Positions 28,248 to 38,188 of a stretch of 64,000 nucleotides of DNA are shown here, one piece after another. Position 1 is the stretch's first letter, and the number at the start of each line of letters is the position of its first letter. A program made the translations under genes and the position numbers. This DNA comes from Azospirillum thermophilum (GTDB taxonomy: Bacteria; Pseudomonadota; Alphaproteobacteria; Azospirillales; Azospirillaceae), in the NCBI RefSeq assembly GCF_003130795.1, contig NZ_CP029353.1:2247501-2311500 (forward strand), in the 5' to 3' direction. Below the pieces are notes generated by a model that worked only from the letters and a program-made list of their open reading frames with translations, was not told the origin of the DNA and did not search any database.

Positions 28248-28418
28248 AAGGAGGTGACGCGCCGTCCGGGCTCCTGAGGTGGGGCCGGTTTCCCGACCCC
28301 ACCCTTGCGGTTCCTAGCTGTCCCCGGTCCTGTTGAAGCCGGCTTCGAACTCGATCTTCAACCGGAACCAGAAACGGCGGAACCACTTCAGGTAGCTTTT
28401 CAAGCGCGTCACCTCCTT
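28248..28418. repeat. 15-bp inverted repeat containing Shine-Dalgarno and anti-Shine-Dalgarno
   Basis: AAGGAGGTGACGCGC (28248-28262) is the exact reverse complement of GCGCGTCACCTCCTT (28404-28418). A further hairpin GGTGGGG...CCCCACC lies between them near 28278-28304. On a minus-strand transcript the right arm is the ribosome site of the 29-aa ORF and the left arm is its complement downstream. The rest of the 540-bp gap (28129-28668) contains no other credible gene. Confidence 0.75.
28314..28403 (-). CDS. Candidate 29-aa small protein, TTG start
   Basis: A short ORF behind an ideal ribosome site, AAAGGAGGTGA, eight bases before TTG at 28403. It encodes (M)[17 protein letters not shown], then a C-terminal part ending NRTGDS, and stops at TAG 28316-28314. 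The first half is basic and aromatic and could form a membrane-binding amphipathic helix. It lies upstream of the MBL hydrolase gene on the same strand, so it may be a leader peptide or an independent small protein. Translation is inferred from the exceptional ribosome site only; no homologue is recognised. Confidence 0.5.
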   Translation of the reverse strand: MKSYLKWFRRFWFRLKIEFEAGFNRTGDS

Positions 28419-28668
28419 TCGCGTCGTCCGGGAACGGCCCGTCCGACCGGAGCAGGATATTGGGGCGGCCGGCCGCGGGCCAGCCGGAAAAGAGTACATC
28501 CGCGTGTCGACTCGCGCTTGTGGACGCGTGCCGGGCGGTGGAGTTCGCCCGGTTCTCCGCGCCCCCCCCGCAAGTGGTGGCGGACGCCCCTGGGGAGATT
28601 CGACGGACGGGCAGACCCGCGCGTCAAATCGATTCCGATTTCGCGCGATCCGCTCTAGGGTTGCCGGC

Positions 28669-29742
28669 ATGATCGTTCTTGGACTCGAAACGAGCTGCGA
28701 CGAGACGGCGGCCGCGGTGGTGACCGACGCGCGGGAGATCCGCGCCGACGTCGTGCTCTCCCAGCTCGACGACCACACCCCCTATGGCGGCGTGGTGCCG
28801 GAGATCGCGGCCCGCGCCCATCTGCAACATCTCGACGGGCTGATCCGCCGCGCCATGGCCGATGCCGGAATCGGCTTCGGCGACCTCGACGCGGTGGCGG
28901 CGACCGGCGGGCCGGGGCTGATCGGCGGCGTGATCGTCGGGGTGATGACCGCCAAGGCCATCGCCGCGGCGCGCGACCTGCCCTTCGTCGCGGTCAACCA
29001 TCTGGAAGGCCATGCGCTGACCGCCCGGCTGACCGACGACGTGCCCTTTCCCTACCTGCTGCTGCTGGTGTCGGGCGGCCATTGCCAGCTCCTGGTGGTG
29101 GAGGGGGTCGGGCAGTACCGGCGGCTCGGCACCACCATCGACGACGCGGTGGGCGAGGCGTTCGACAAGACCGCCAAGCTGCTCGGCCTCGGCTATCCCG
29201 GCGGGCCGCTGGTGGAGAAGGCGGCGGCCCGCGCCGCCAACCCCGGCCGGTTCGAGCTGCCGCGCCCGATGATCGGGCGGCCGGGCTGCGACTTCTCCTT
29301 CTCCGGCCTGAAGACGGCGGTGCGCCGCCATGTCGAGGAACTGGGCGGCCGGCTGACCGACGCCGACCGCGACGACCTCGCCGCCGCCTTCCAGGCGACG
29401 GTGGCGGAGGTGATGGCCGACCGCTGCGCCCGCGCCATGAGACTGTTCCGGCAGGCCCACCCGCAGGGCGGCGCGCTGGTGGTGGCCGGCGGGGTCGCCG
29501 CCAACAAGGCGCTGCGCGCCCGGCTCGCGTCGCTGGCGGAGCGGGAAGGGATGCCCTTCGTCGCGCCGCCGCTGCGGCTGTGCACCGACAACGCGGCGAT
29601 GATCGCCTGGGCGGGGATCGAGCGGCTGCGCCGCGGCGAGACCGACCCGCTGAGCTTCGCGCCGCGCCCGCGCTGGCCGCTCGACCCCTCCGCCGCGCCG
29701 GTGATCGGCCGGGCCGGGGTGGGGTCGGGCGTGAAGGCCTGA
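28669..29742 (+). CDS. tsaD: tRNA N6-adenosine threonylcarbamoyltransferase TsaD
   Basis: A 357-aa ASKHA-fold enzyme that transfers threonylcarbamoyl to A37 of ANN-decoding tRNAs (t6A). Motifs: [14 protein letters not shown] at the N-terminus, iron-site [11 protein letters not shown], the nucleotide loop [33 protein letters not shown] and [13 protein letters not shown]. The start is ATG at 28669; the frame is open further upstream but without family similarity. The C-terminal 20 residues extend past the E. coli length. It is followed 11 bp later by a GNAT gene, then gpsA. Confidence 0.97.
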   Translation: MIVLGLETSCDETAAAVVTDAREIRADVVLSQLDDHTPYGGVVPEIAARAHLQHLDGLIRRAMADAGIGFGDLDAVAATGGPGLIGGVIVGVMTAKAIAAARDLPFVAVNHLEGHALTARLTDDVPFPYLLLLVSGGHCQLLVVEGVGQYRRLGTTIDDAVGEAFDKTAKLLGLGYPGGPLVEKAAARAANPGRFELPRPMIGRPGCDFSFSGLKTAVRRHVEELGGRLTDADRDDLAAAFQATVAEVMADRCARAMRLFRQAHPQGGALVVAGGVAANKALRARLASLAEREGMPFVAPPLRLCTDNAAMIAWAGIERLRRGETDPLSFAPRPRWPLDPSAAPVIGRAGVGSGVKA

Positions 29743-29753
29743 CGGGGGCGGCG

Positions 29754-30233
29754 ATGACCGGGACCGGCGCCCTGCGATTCCGCGTGGCCGGGAAGGCCGA
29801 CCTGCCGGCGCTGGTGCGGCTGATCGCCGACGATGCCCTGGCCACCGGCGGCGACGTTTATGGTGAGCCGCTCGACCCCGCCTATGCCGAGGCCTTCGAC
29901 CGCATGGCAGCCCAGCCGGGCAACCGCTTCGTCCTGGCGGAGATCGCGGGCGAGGCGGTCGGCTGCTTCCAGGTCACCGTGACGCACGGGCTGTCGCGCC
30001 GTGGCGCCGCGCGGGCGACCATCGAGTCGGTGAAGGTGGCGAGCGGCCGGCGCGGCCAGGGCATCGGGGCGGCGATGATGCGCCATGCCATCGCGCTGGC
30101 CGAGGCGGAGGGCTGCGCCCTGGTGCAGCTGACCACCCAGACGGCACGCGCCGACGCCCACCGCTTCTACGAGAGGCTGGGTTTCCGCGCCACCCATCTG
30201 GGCATGAAGCTGGCACTGCCCGCGAAAGGCTGA
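29754..30233 (+). CDS. GNAT-family N-acetyltransferase
   Basis: A 159-aa acetyltransferase. The acetyl-CoA binding motif A is ESVKVASGRRGQGIGAAMM, and motif B is HRFYERLGFRATHLGMKL. The substrate is unknown. ATG at 29754 follows the tsaD stop by 11 bp with GGGGGCGG as ribosome site, so co-transcription with tsaD is likely. Some GNATs near tsaD act on ribosomal proteins, but this one lacks clear RimI features, so the role is open. Confidence 0.92.
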   Translation: MTGTGALRFRVAGKADLPALVRLIADDALATGGDVYGEPLDPAYAEAFDRMAAQPGNRFVLAEIAGEAVGCFQVTVTHGLSRRGAARATIESVKVASGRRGQGIGAAMMRHAIALAEAEGCALVQLTTQTARADAHRFYERLGFRATHLGMKLALPAKG

Positions 30234-30309
30234 GCCGCGCGCTTGCAGTCGACATATCGCTTTGCCTAAACAGGGCCGGCTTATCCGGATCGGCAGCAAG
30301 GGCATTCCC

Positions 30310-31335
30310 ATGACTGAGTCCCAGCGGGCGGCATTCCAGTTCCGGCGCATCGGCGTCATCGGTGGCGGGGCCTGGGGCACCGCGCTGGCCCTGGCGGCCC
30401 TGCGCGCCGGCCGCGAGACCCTGCTGTGGGCCCGCGAGCCGGCGGTGGTCGAGGCCATCCGCGCCACGCGGGAGAATCGCGACTATCTGCCCGGCGTGCC
30501 GCTGCCCGAGGCGCTGGAGGTCACCGACGATCTTGCCGGCATCGGCGCCTGCGACGCCGTGCTGCTGGTCAGCCCGGCGCAGCACGCCCGCGCCGTGTCG
30601 GCCCGGCTCGCCCCCCATCTGCGGCCCGGCGTCCCGGTGGTGATCTGCGCCAAGGGGATCGAGCTGGACAGCCACGCCCTGATGAGCGAGGCGGTGGGCG
30701 CCGCCCTGCCCGCCGGCCAGCCGGTCGCCGTGCTGTCCGGCCCGACCTTCGCGGCGGAGGTGGCGCGCGGCCTGCCCACCGCGGTGACGCTGGCCTGCGC
30801 CGACACGGCGCTGGGCACCGCGCTGGTCGAGGCGCTGGGCAGCCGGACCTTCCGCCCCTACCGGTCCGACGACGTGGTCGGCGCGCAGGTCGGCGGGGCG
30901 GTGAAGAACGTGCTGGCCATCGCCTGCGGCGTGGTGGAGGGGCGCCGGCTGGGCGACAACGCGCGGGCGGCGCTGATCACCCGCGGGCTGGCCGAGATCA
31001 CCCGGCTGGCGCTGGCGCTGGGCGGCCGGGCGGAGACGCTGATGGGGCTGTCGGGGCTGGGCGACCTCACCCTCACCTGCTCCAGCCTGCAGTCGCGCAA
31101 CATGTCGCTGGGGGCGGCGCTGGGCGAGGGCAGGACGCTGCAGGACATCCTGGCCGCCCGCCGCTCGGTGGCGGAGGGCGTCTACACCGCCGCCGCCGTG
31201 GTCGGGCTGGCGGCGAAGCGGGGGGTCGACATGCCGATCTGCCAGGCGGTCGACGCCACGCTGAACCACGGCGCCCGGCTGGAGGAGACGATCGACGGGC
31301 TGCTGTCCCGCCCCTTCCGCGGCGAATGGCACTGA
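30310..31335 (+). CDS. gpsA: NAD(P)-dependent glycerol-3-phosphate dehydrogenase
   Basis: A 341-aa enzyme reducing dihydroxyacetone phosphate to sn-glycerol-3-phosphate for phospholipid synthesis. The Rossmann start IGVIGGGAWGTALALAAL, the AKGIELDS loop, LSGPTFAAEVARGLPTAV, the catalytic-lysine region GAVKNVLAIACGVVEG and the GLSGLGDLTLTCSS signature are all present. ATG at 30310 is chosen over the upstream TTG at 30262, which lacks a ribosome site. It belongs to the tsaD-gpsA-YciI-EVE run conserved in alphaproteobacteria. Confidence 0.96.
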   Translation: MTESQRAAFQFRRIGVIGGGAWGTALALAALRAGRETLLWAREPAVVEAIRATRENRDYLPGVPLPEALEVTDDLAGIGACDAVLLVSPAQHARAVSARLAPHLRPGVPVVICAKGIELDSHALMSEAVGAALPAGQPVAVLSGPTFAAEVARGLPTAVTLACADTALGTALVEALGSRTFRPYRSDDVVGAQVGGAVKNVLAIACGVVEGRRLGDNARAALITRGLAEITRLALALGGRAETLMGLSGLGDLTLTCSSLQSRNMSLGAALGEGRTLQDILAARRSVAEGVYTAAAVVGLAAKRGVDMPICQAVDATLNHGARLEETIDGLLSRPFRGEWH

Positions 31336-31418
31336 CGGGCCGGGGGTGATCCGCGTGCTTCCGCCCCGGCCGCGGCTGCGCTAGGCTCCCCCTCCATCGA
31401 TCGGGGAGGAGACGTCCC

Positions 31419-31703
31419 ATGCTCTACATGTTCCATTGCACCGACAAGGCCGGCGCCGCCGAGATCCGGCAAACCAACCGCGCCGCCCATCTGGCCTATC
31501 TGGAGGCCAGCGCCGCCCGCATCTTCGCCGCCGGCCCGCTGCTGTCCGACGACGGCCAGGGCATGGTCGGCAGCCTGCTGGTCGTGGAGTGCGCCGACGC
31601 CGCCGAGGCGCAGCGCTTCGCCGACGAGGACCCCTATGCCAGGGCGGGCCTGTTCGAGAGCGTGGTGATCCGGCCCTGGCGCCGGGTCTACCCGAAGGGC
31701 TGA
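31419..31703 (+). CDS. YciI family protein
   Basis: A 94-aa YCII-related protein: MLYMFHCTDKAGAAEIRQ, then RAAHLAYLEASAARIFAAG with the conserved His, and EDPYARAGLFESVVIRPWR. YciI-fold proteins form dimers with a His-Asp active site; some are dehydrochlorinase-like but most have no known function. It follows GGGGAGGAGA and stands 83 bp after gpsA and 18 bp before the EVE gene. Confidence 0.92.
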   Translation: MLYMFHCTDKAGAAEIRQTNRAAHLAYLEASAARIFAAGPLLSDDGQGMVGSLLVVECADAAEAQRFADEDPYARAGLFESVVIRPWRRVYPKG

Positions 31704-31721
31704 GCGGGGAGCGGTCGCGCC

Positions 31722-32135
31722 ATGGCCCACTGGCTGGTCAAGTCGGAGCCCGTCAAGTACTCCTGGGACCGCATGGTCGCGGACGGCGTCACCCATTGGG
31801 ACGGCGTGCGCAATCACCAGGCCTCCAACAATCTGAAGGCGATGCAGGTCGGCGACCGCGCCTTCTTCTACCATTCGAACGAGGGGCTGGAGGTGGTCGG
31901 TGTCGTCGAGGTCGCCCGCACCTACTATCCGGACCCCAGCGACCCCGCCGGCCGGTTCGGCATGGTGGACATGCGGGCGGTGATGCCGGTGCAGACCCCG
32001 GTCACGCTGAAGCAGATGAAGGCCGACCCGCTGCTGCAGGGCATGGCGCTGGTGCGCCAGTCGCGCCTGTCGGTCTGCCCGGTGACGGACGAGGAGTGGG
32101 CCCGCGTCTGCGAGCTGGCGGGGATCGAAGCCTAG
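31722..32135 (+). CDS. EVE domain-containing protein
   Basis: A 137-aa single-domain protein with the EVE/PUA-like fold: MAHWLVKSEPVKYSWDRM, then WDGVRNHQASNNLKAMQVGD and FFYHSNEGLEVVGVVEVARTY. EVE domains bind modified bases in DNA or RNA through an aromatic cage and are related to YTH domains. The stand-alone form is common beside YciI and tsaD in Proteobacteria; its physiological ligand is unsettled. Confidence 0.94.
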   Translation: MAHWLVKSEPVKYSWDRMVADGVTHWDGVRNHQASNNLKAMQVGDRAFFYHSNEGLEVVGVVEVARTYYPDPSDPAGRFGMVDMRAVMPVQTPVTLKQMKADPLLQGMALVRQSRLSVCPVTDEEWARVCELAGIEA

Positions 32136-32187
32136 GACGGGAAGAGCGGCCGGGCCGCGGCGGCTTTGCCGGTCGCTCCGCGGCCGC

Positions 32188-32481
32188 TCACTCCACGGGT
32201 TGCGGGGCCGGCCGGGAGGCCGCCTGCGCGCCCGGCGCATCCTGCATGGCGGCGCGGAAGTCGCGCGTGGCCTGGAGCATGCGGCGCGCCATCGCCGCCA
32301 CCTGGGCGGCGCCATCGGCGTCGCCCGTGGGATGGGGGCGGTCGGCCTCGCCGCCGGGGACGGCGCGCAGAACCGTGTCGATCGCCATCAGGCAGCTTCG
32401 GTTGGCGATCAGGGCCATGCGGTCGCACGCCTCGCCGCCGAACCCGTCATCGACCCCATCGAGCGTATTATTTCCAGCCAT
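32188..32481 (-). CDS. Hypothetical protein, 97 aa
   Basis: Not recognised. It is soluble and mostly helical, with ACDRMALIANRSCLMAIDTV in the first half and MARRMLQATRDFRAAMQDA in the second, ending in a Pro/Ala tail. Two cysteines are spaced by 11 residues. The codon pattern agrees with neighbouring genes and no other frame is better here, which favours a real gene. It converges with the EVE gene and is divergent from acs. Confidence 0.5.
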   Translation of the reverse strand: MAGNNTLDGVDDGFGGEACDRMALIANRSCLMAIDTVLRAVPGGEADRPHPTGDADGAAQVAAMARRMLQATRDFRAAMQDAPGAQAASRPAPQPVE

Positions 32482-32621
32482 GCCGCCGACACCACCGCAA
32501 GGACGTCCCGCCCCTGCACGCTAGTACCGGTGCGTTAATGGCCGGTTAAGCTGGACAAGCAAAGCCTGGGCCGCGGCCAGTCATCGCGGCAAACCGTCGC
32601 ATCGCTGACGTCGCGGAAGGT

Positions 32622-32636
32622 TTGTGCGACGCAGAA
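32622..32636. promoter_or_regulatory. Palindromic TGCGACGCA motif upstream of acs
   Basis: TTGTGCGACGCAGAA holds the core TGC-GAC-GCA, matching the motif at 17731-17748 in 12 of 13 positions of TTGTGCGWCGCAG. It lies about 85 bp before the predicted acs -35, a position suited to a regulator. A TTGACA follows at 32637 but has no -10 partner. Confidence 0.35.
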
Positions 32637-32706
32637 TTGACACCTTGGCCCTTCAGAAGAGCGAACTCAACCCTACAATGGTCGGGGTGCTGGAGACCCG
32701 AATTGC

Positions 32707-32735
32707 TTGTGACCCCTCGTATATGTGTGGATAAT
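32707..32735 (+). promoter_or_regulatory. Predicted sigma-70 promoter of acs
   Basis: TTGTGA (32707-32712) and GATAAT (32730-32735) are separated by exactly 17 bp. The start would be near 32742, leaving a leader of about 70 nt. The ribosome site AGGGGGAT lies just before the ATG at 32813. Confidence 0.55.
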
Positions 32736-32812
32736 GCACGCCAATTCGGGCGGCGGCCCGCCGCCTTCAAACCTGCTGGAACCAGCAGAAACTCAGGGGG
32801 ATACGCGCAGCA

Positions 32813-34753
<1,941 letters not shown>

Positions 34754-34810
34754 TCGGGCCGGGACCGAAGCAACCGGGGCTGACCGCCCCCTTCATCGAC
34801 GACGCTGCGG

Positions 34811-34847
34811 CCGGGGGCCTTCCGCGAGGAGGGTCCCCGGTTTTCTT
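34811..34847 (+). terminator. Intrinsic terminator after acs
   Basis: CCGGGGGCC (34811-34819) pairs with GGTCCCCGG (34832-34840), with one G-T pair, and is followed by TTTTCTTT. Confidence 0.8.
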
Positions 34848-34960
34848 TCGCCCCCGCCGCGGTCGCACGGACGCGGGGTTGCGAGGCCCGCCGCCCTGCC
34901 CTGTCCGCCGGCCGGGCTTGACGGATACCATCCGACTTAACATTTCCGGGGCTAGCCGTT

Positions 34961-35680
34961 ATGCCTAGCGCCGCTTCCTCCCCAGTCAAGGGTCCTGCGA
35001 CCGTGGCCGTTCATACCCGCCCCCTCGTCATTGCCATCGATGGTCCCGCCGCGTCGGGCAAGGGCACGCTCGCCAAGCGCGTCGCCGCCGCCTATGGCTT
35101 CGCCCATCTCGACACCGGCTCGCTCTACCGCGCGGTCGGCGTCGCGGTCCTGCGGGCGGGCGGCGATCCGGCCGATCCCGCGGCGGCGGGCCGCGCCGCC
35201 CGCGACCTGCATCCGGAGGACGGCATCCTGGCCGACCCGGATCTGCGCACCGACGAGGCGGCGCAGGCCGCCAGCAAGGTGGCCGCGGTGCCGGAGGTGC
35301 GCGCCGCCCTGCTGGAGTTCCAGCGCCGCTTCGCCGAACAGCCGCCGGGCGGCGCCCCGGGGGCCGTGCTCGACGGGCGGGACATCGGGACCGTCGTCTG
35401 TCCCGGCGCCGACGCCAAGCTGTTCGTTACCGCTTCGGTAGAGGTGCGGGCCGACCGCCGACTCAAGGAGTTGCAGGGACGGGGGATTCCGGCTATACCG
35501 TCCGACGTCCTGGAGGACATGAAGGCTCGTGACGCGCGCGACAGCCAGAGAGCGGTAGCCCCGCTCCGTCCGGCTGCCGACGCTTTTGTGCTTGATACGT
35601 CCGCCCTCGACGCCGACCAGGCGTATGCAGCGGCGATCGCCCATATCGGTTCGAAGACCGGTCTCGGCCCAAAGGCCTGA
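34961..35680 (+). CDS. cmk: Cytidylate kinase
   Basis: A 239-aa enzyme phosphorylating CMP/dCMP with ATP. The P-loop is [20 protein letters not shown], followed by the CMP-binding [16 protein letters not shown] and [20 protein letters not shown], and [19 protein letters not shown] in the lid. The first 20 residues precede the family start; an alternative later start is possible. It lies 150 bp before rpsA, the usual order in many bacteria; the usual partner aroA is 18 kb away here. Confidence 0.96.
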   Translation: MPSAASSPVKGPATVAVHTRPLVIAIDGPAASGKGTLAKRVAAAYGFAHLDTGSLYRAVGVAVLRAGGDPADPAAAGRAARDLHPEDGILADPDLRTDEAAQAASKVAAVPEVRAALLEFQRRFAEQPPGGAPGAVLDGRDIGTVVCPGADAKLFVTASVEVRADRRLKELQGRGIPAIPSDVLEDMKARDARDSQRAVAPLRPAADAFVLDTSALDADQAYAAAIAHIGSKTGLGPKA

Positions 35681-35830
35681 GCGGCGCGTCCCGGGGCTTC
35701 CTGCTCTCCACGGAACCATTCAACCAAGTCGTCGGGCGTGGTGCCCGGCGCGGCGGTCCGTCGAGGTCCCCTCCGTTTTGCCGCGGGGGCGACCGGGATG
35801 GGCCGTTTCTGGCCAACCTTAGGAGTTTCA

Positions 35831-37537
35831 ATGGCACAAGCTATGGCCCGGACCGGCGAGAAGGAAAGCTTCGCGGCTCTGCTCGAGGAGTCGCTCGGTG
35901 CGGCTGAGTCCCTGGAAGGCACCGTCGTCAAGGGGCGTGTCGTCTCCGTCGACAACGACATGGTCACCATCGACGTCGGCCTGAAGTCCGAGGGCCGCGT
36001 CCCGCTGAAGGAATTCGCCGTCGCCGGCCAGCCGCCCGAACTGAAGGCGGGCGACACGGTCGAGGTGTACCTGGAGCGCATGGAGGACAAGAACGGCGAG
36101 GCGATGCTGAGCCGTGAGAAGGCCAAGCGCGAGGAAGCCTGGGCGCTGCTGGAGAAGTCCTTCCAGGACCAGACCCGCGTCACCGGCGTCATCTTCGGCC
36201 GCGTCAAGGGTGGTTTCACCGTCGACCTGTCGGGCGCCGTGGCGTTCCTGCCGGGTTCGCAGGTGGACATCCGTCCGGTCCGCGACATCTCCCCGCTGCT
36301 GGGCACCCCGCAGCCCTTCCAGATCCTGAAGATGGACCGCTCGCGCGGCAACATCGTGGTGTCCCGCCGCGCCGTGCTCGAGGAGAGCCGTGCGGAGGCC
36401 CGTTCGGAGCTGGTGGCCAACCTCAAGGAAGGCCAGGTCCTGCAAGGTGTGGTCAAGAACATCACCGACTACGGCGCGTTCGTGGATCTGGGTGGTGTCG
36501 ACGGCCTGCTGCACGTCACCGACATCGCGTGGCGCCGCATCAACCACCCGTCGGAGGCCCTGCAGATCGGCCAGACCGTCACGGTGCAGGTCATCCGCTT
36601 CAACCCGGAGACCCAGCGCATCAGCCTCGGCATGAAGCAGCTCGAGGCCGATCCGTGGGAGGGCGTGGAAGCCAAGTACCCGGTCGGCGCGAAGTTCAAG
36701 GGTCGCGTCACCAACATCACCGACTACGGCGCCTTCGTGGAGCTGGAGCCGGGCATCGAGGGTCTGGTCCACGTCTCCGAGATGTCCTGGACCAAGAAGA
36801 ACGTCCATCCGGGCAAGATCGTGTCGACTTCGCAGGAAGTCGAGGTCATGGTCCTGGACGTCGATCCGCAGAAGCGCCGCATCAGCCTGGGCCTCAAGCA
36901 GTGCCTGGACAACCCGTGGGAGACCTTCCTCGACAAGTTCGGCCCGGGCACGGAGCTGGAAGGCGAGGTCAAGAACATCACCGAGTTCGGTCTGTTCGTC
37001 GGTCTGCCGGGCGACATCGACGGCATGGTCCACATGTCCGACCTCGACTGGAACAAGTCGGGTGAGGAGGCCATCGCCGAGTACAAGAAGGGCGACCGCG
37101 TCAAGGTCAAGGTCCTGGACGTGGACGTCGAGAAGGAGCGCATCAGCCTCGGCATCAAGCAGCTCGCGAGCGATCCGTTCGAGACTGCCGCTGCCGGCCT
37201 GAAGAAGAACGACGTCGTCACCTGCACCGTGACCCAGGTCACGGACGGCGGTATCGAGGTCGCCGTCGGCGAGGGCTTCACCGGCTTCATCCGCAAGTCG
37301 GACCTGTCCCGCGACCGCTCGGAGCAGCGTCCGGACCGTTTCGCCGTCGGCGAGAAGGTCGACGCGAAGGTCACCCAGATCGACCGCGGCTCCCGCCGCA
37401 TCTCGCTGTCCATCAAGGCCCGCGAGATGGAGGAGGAGAAGCAGGCGATGGCCGAGTACGGCTCGTCCGACTCGGGCGCCTCGCTGGGCGACATCCTGGG
37501 CGCCGCTCTGAAGCGCAAGCAGCAGAACGACGAGTAA
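35831..37537 (+). CDS. rpsA: 30S ribosomal protein S1
   Basis: A 568-aa protein with six S1/OB repeats beginning near residues 30, 115, 200, 285, 372 and 460; repeats 3-6 show the typical VKNITDYGAFVDLGG, VTNITDYGAFVELEPG and VKNITEFGLFVGLPGD starts. It binds mRNA on the 30S subunit and helps melt structured leaders. The start is ATG at 35831 with TAGGAG six bases upstream. Codon use is strongly biased, as expected for a highly expressed gene. Confidence 0.98.
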   Translation: MAQAMARTGEKESFAALLEESLGAAESLEGTVVKGRVVSVDNDMVTIDVGLKSEGRVPLKEFAVAGQPPELKAGDTVEVYLERMEDKNGEAMLSREKAKREEAWALLEKSFQDQTRVTGVIFGRVKGGFTVDLSGAVAFLPGSQVDIRPVRDISPLLGTPQPFQILKMDRSRGNIVVSRRAVLEESRAEARSELVANLKEGQVLQGVVKNITDYGAFVDLGGVDGLLHVTDIAWRRINHPSEALQIGQTVTVQVIRFNPETQRISLGMKQLEADPWEGVEAKYPVGAKFKGRVTNITDYGAFVELEPGIEGLVHVSEMSWTKKNVHPGKIVSTSQEVEVMVLDVDPQKRRISLGLKQCLDNPWETFLDKFGPGTELEGEVKNITEFGLFVGLPGDIDGMVHMSDLDWNKSGEEAIAEYKKGDRVKVKVLDVDVEKERISLGIKQLASDPFETAAAGLKKNDVVTCTVTQVTDGGIEVAVGEGFTGFIRKSDLSRDRSEQRPDRFAVGEKVDAKVTQIDRGSRRISLSIKAREMEEEKQAMAEYGSSDSGASLGDILGAALKRKQQNDE

Positions 37538-37605
37538 TCCTTCGTCCCCTCCCCCGCCCTCCGGCCTGGCCGGCGGGCGGGACGGGCATGGACCTCAGGG
37601 TAAGG

Positions 37606-37641
37606 AAAAGGCCGCTTCCCATCGGGAGGCGGCCTTTTTCG
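37606..37641 (+). terminator. Intrinsic terminator after rpsA
   Basis: AAAGGCCGCTTCCC (37607-37620) pairs with GGGAGGCGGCCTTT (37624-37637), with one G-T pair and a 3-nt loop; the run of five T reaches 37639. Confidence 0.9.
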
Positions 37642-37722
37642 TCGGCGGGGCCTGACGTCTTCCGTCGCCTCCCCGGAGGCGTTCCCGGTGGCCTCCCCGG
37701 TAGCGTTCCCGGCTCCGCGGTA

Positions 37723-38097
37723 TCAGTCGGCGACCAGGGCGGCCAGCACTTCGGAGGCGAGCAGCGCCGGCTTGATCGGCTTGCTGATCACCCGGCGGAT
37801 GCCGAGCTTGGCGAAGGCGGCGGCGGTCAGGTGACTCGGCACGCGCTCGTCGATGGCCGACAGGACGATGATGCGGATGCCGGGACGCAGGTTGCGGGCG
37901 GCCTGCACCATCTCGAACCCGTCATGCTCGGGCATGATGATGTCGGTGACCAGCAGGTCGAACTCGACGAAGGACAGGGTTTCGATCGCCTGCAGCACGC
38001 CGGAGCAGGCGGTGACCTCATGCCCTTCCTTCTTCAGGATGGCCTCGACGAGGCCTCGCGACACCGGATCGTCGTCGACGACGAGTAGTTTTGCCAT
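37723..38097 (-). CDS. Single-domain response regulator (CheY-like)
   Basis: A 124-aa receiver with no output domain. The acidic pocket is LLVVDDDPVS, the phospho-aspartate is in LLVTDIIMPEHDGFEMV, the switch Ser is in IIVLSAIDE, and the lysine is in VISKPIKPALL. It may relay phosphate or act by protein contact. No kinase gene is directly adjacent in the same direction; the neighbouring PhoPQ-like pair has its own regulator. The start is ATG at 38097. Confidence 0.93.
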   Translation of the reverse strand: MAKLLVVDDDPVSRGLVEAILKKEGHEVTACSGVLQAIETLSFVEFDLLVTDIIMPEHDGFEMVQAARNLRPGIRIIVLSAIDERVPSHLTAAAFAKLGIRRVISKPIKPALLASEVLAALVAD

Positions 38098-38188
38098 GAC
38101 CGCACGCTCCGGCTGTTCAAGGTCGGGGCGATAGCACAGACCCCGGCCGGAATCCATTGGGGATGAGGGCCGATCCCGCGAAAAAGCC

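Noticed and set aside
28504..28668. N-terminal extension of tsaD
   Set aside because: The extra 55 residues are Arg/Gly-rich and unlike any TsaD; similarity begins at ATG 28669.
30262..30309. TTG start extending gpsA by 16 residues
   Set aside because: No ribosome site and no family similarity before ATG 30310.
32637..32642. Consensus TTGACA upstream of acs
   Set aside because: No -10 within 16-18 bp on the plus strand.
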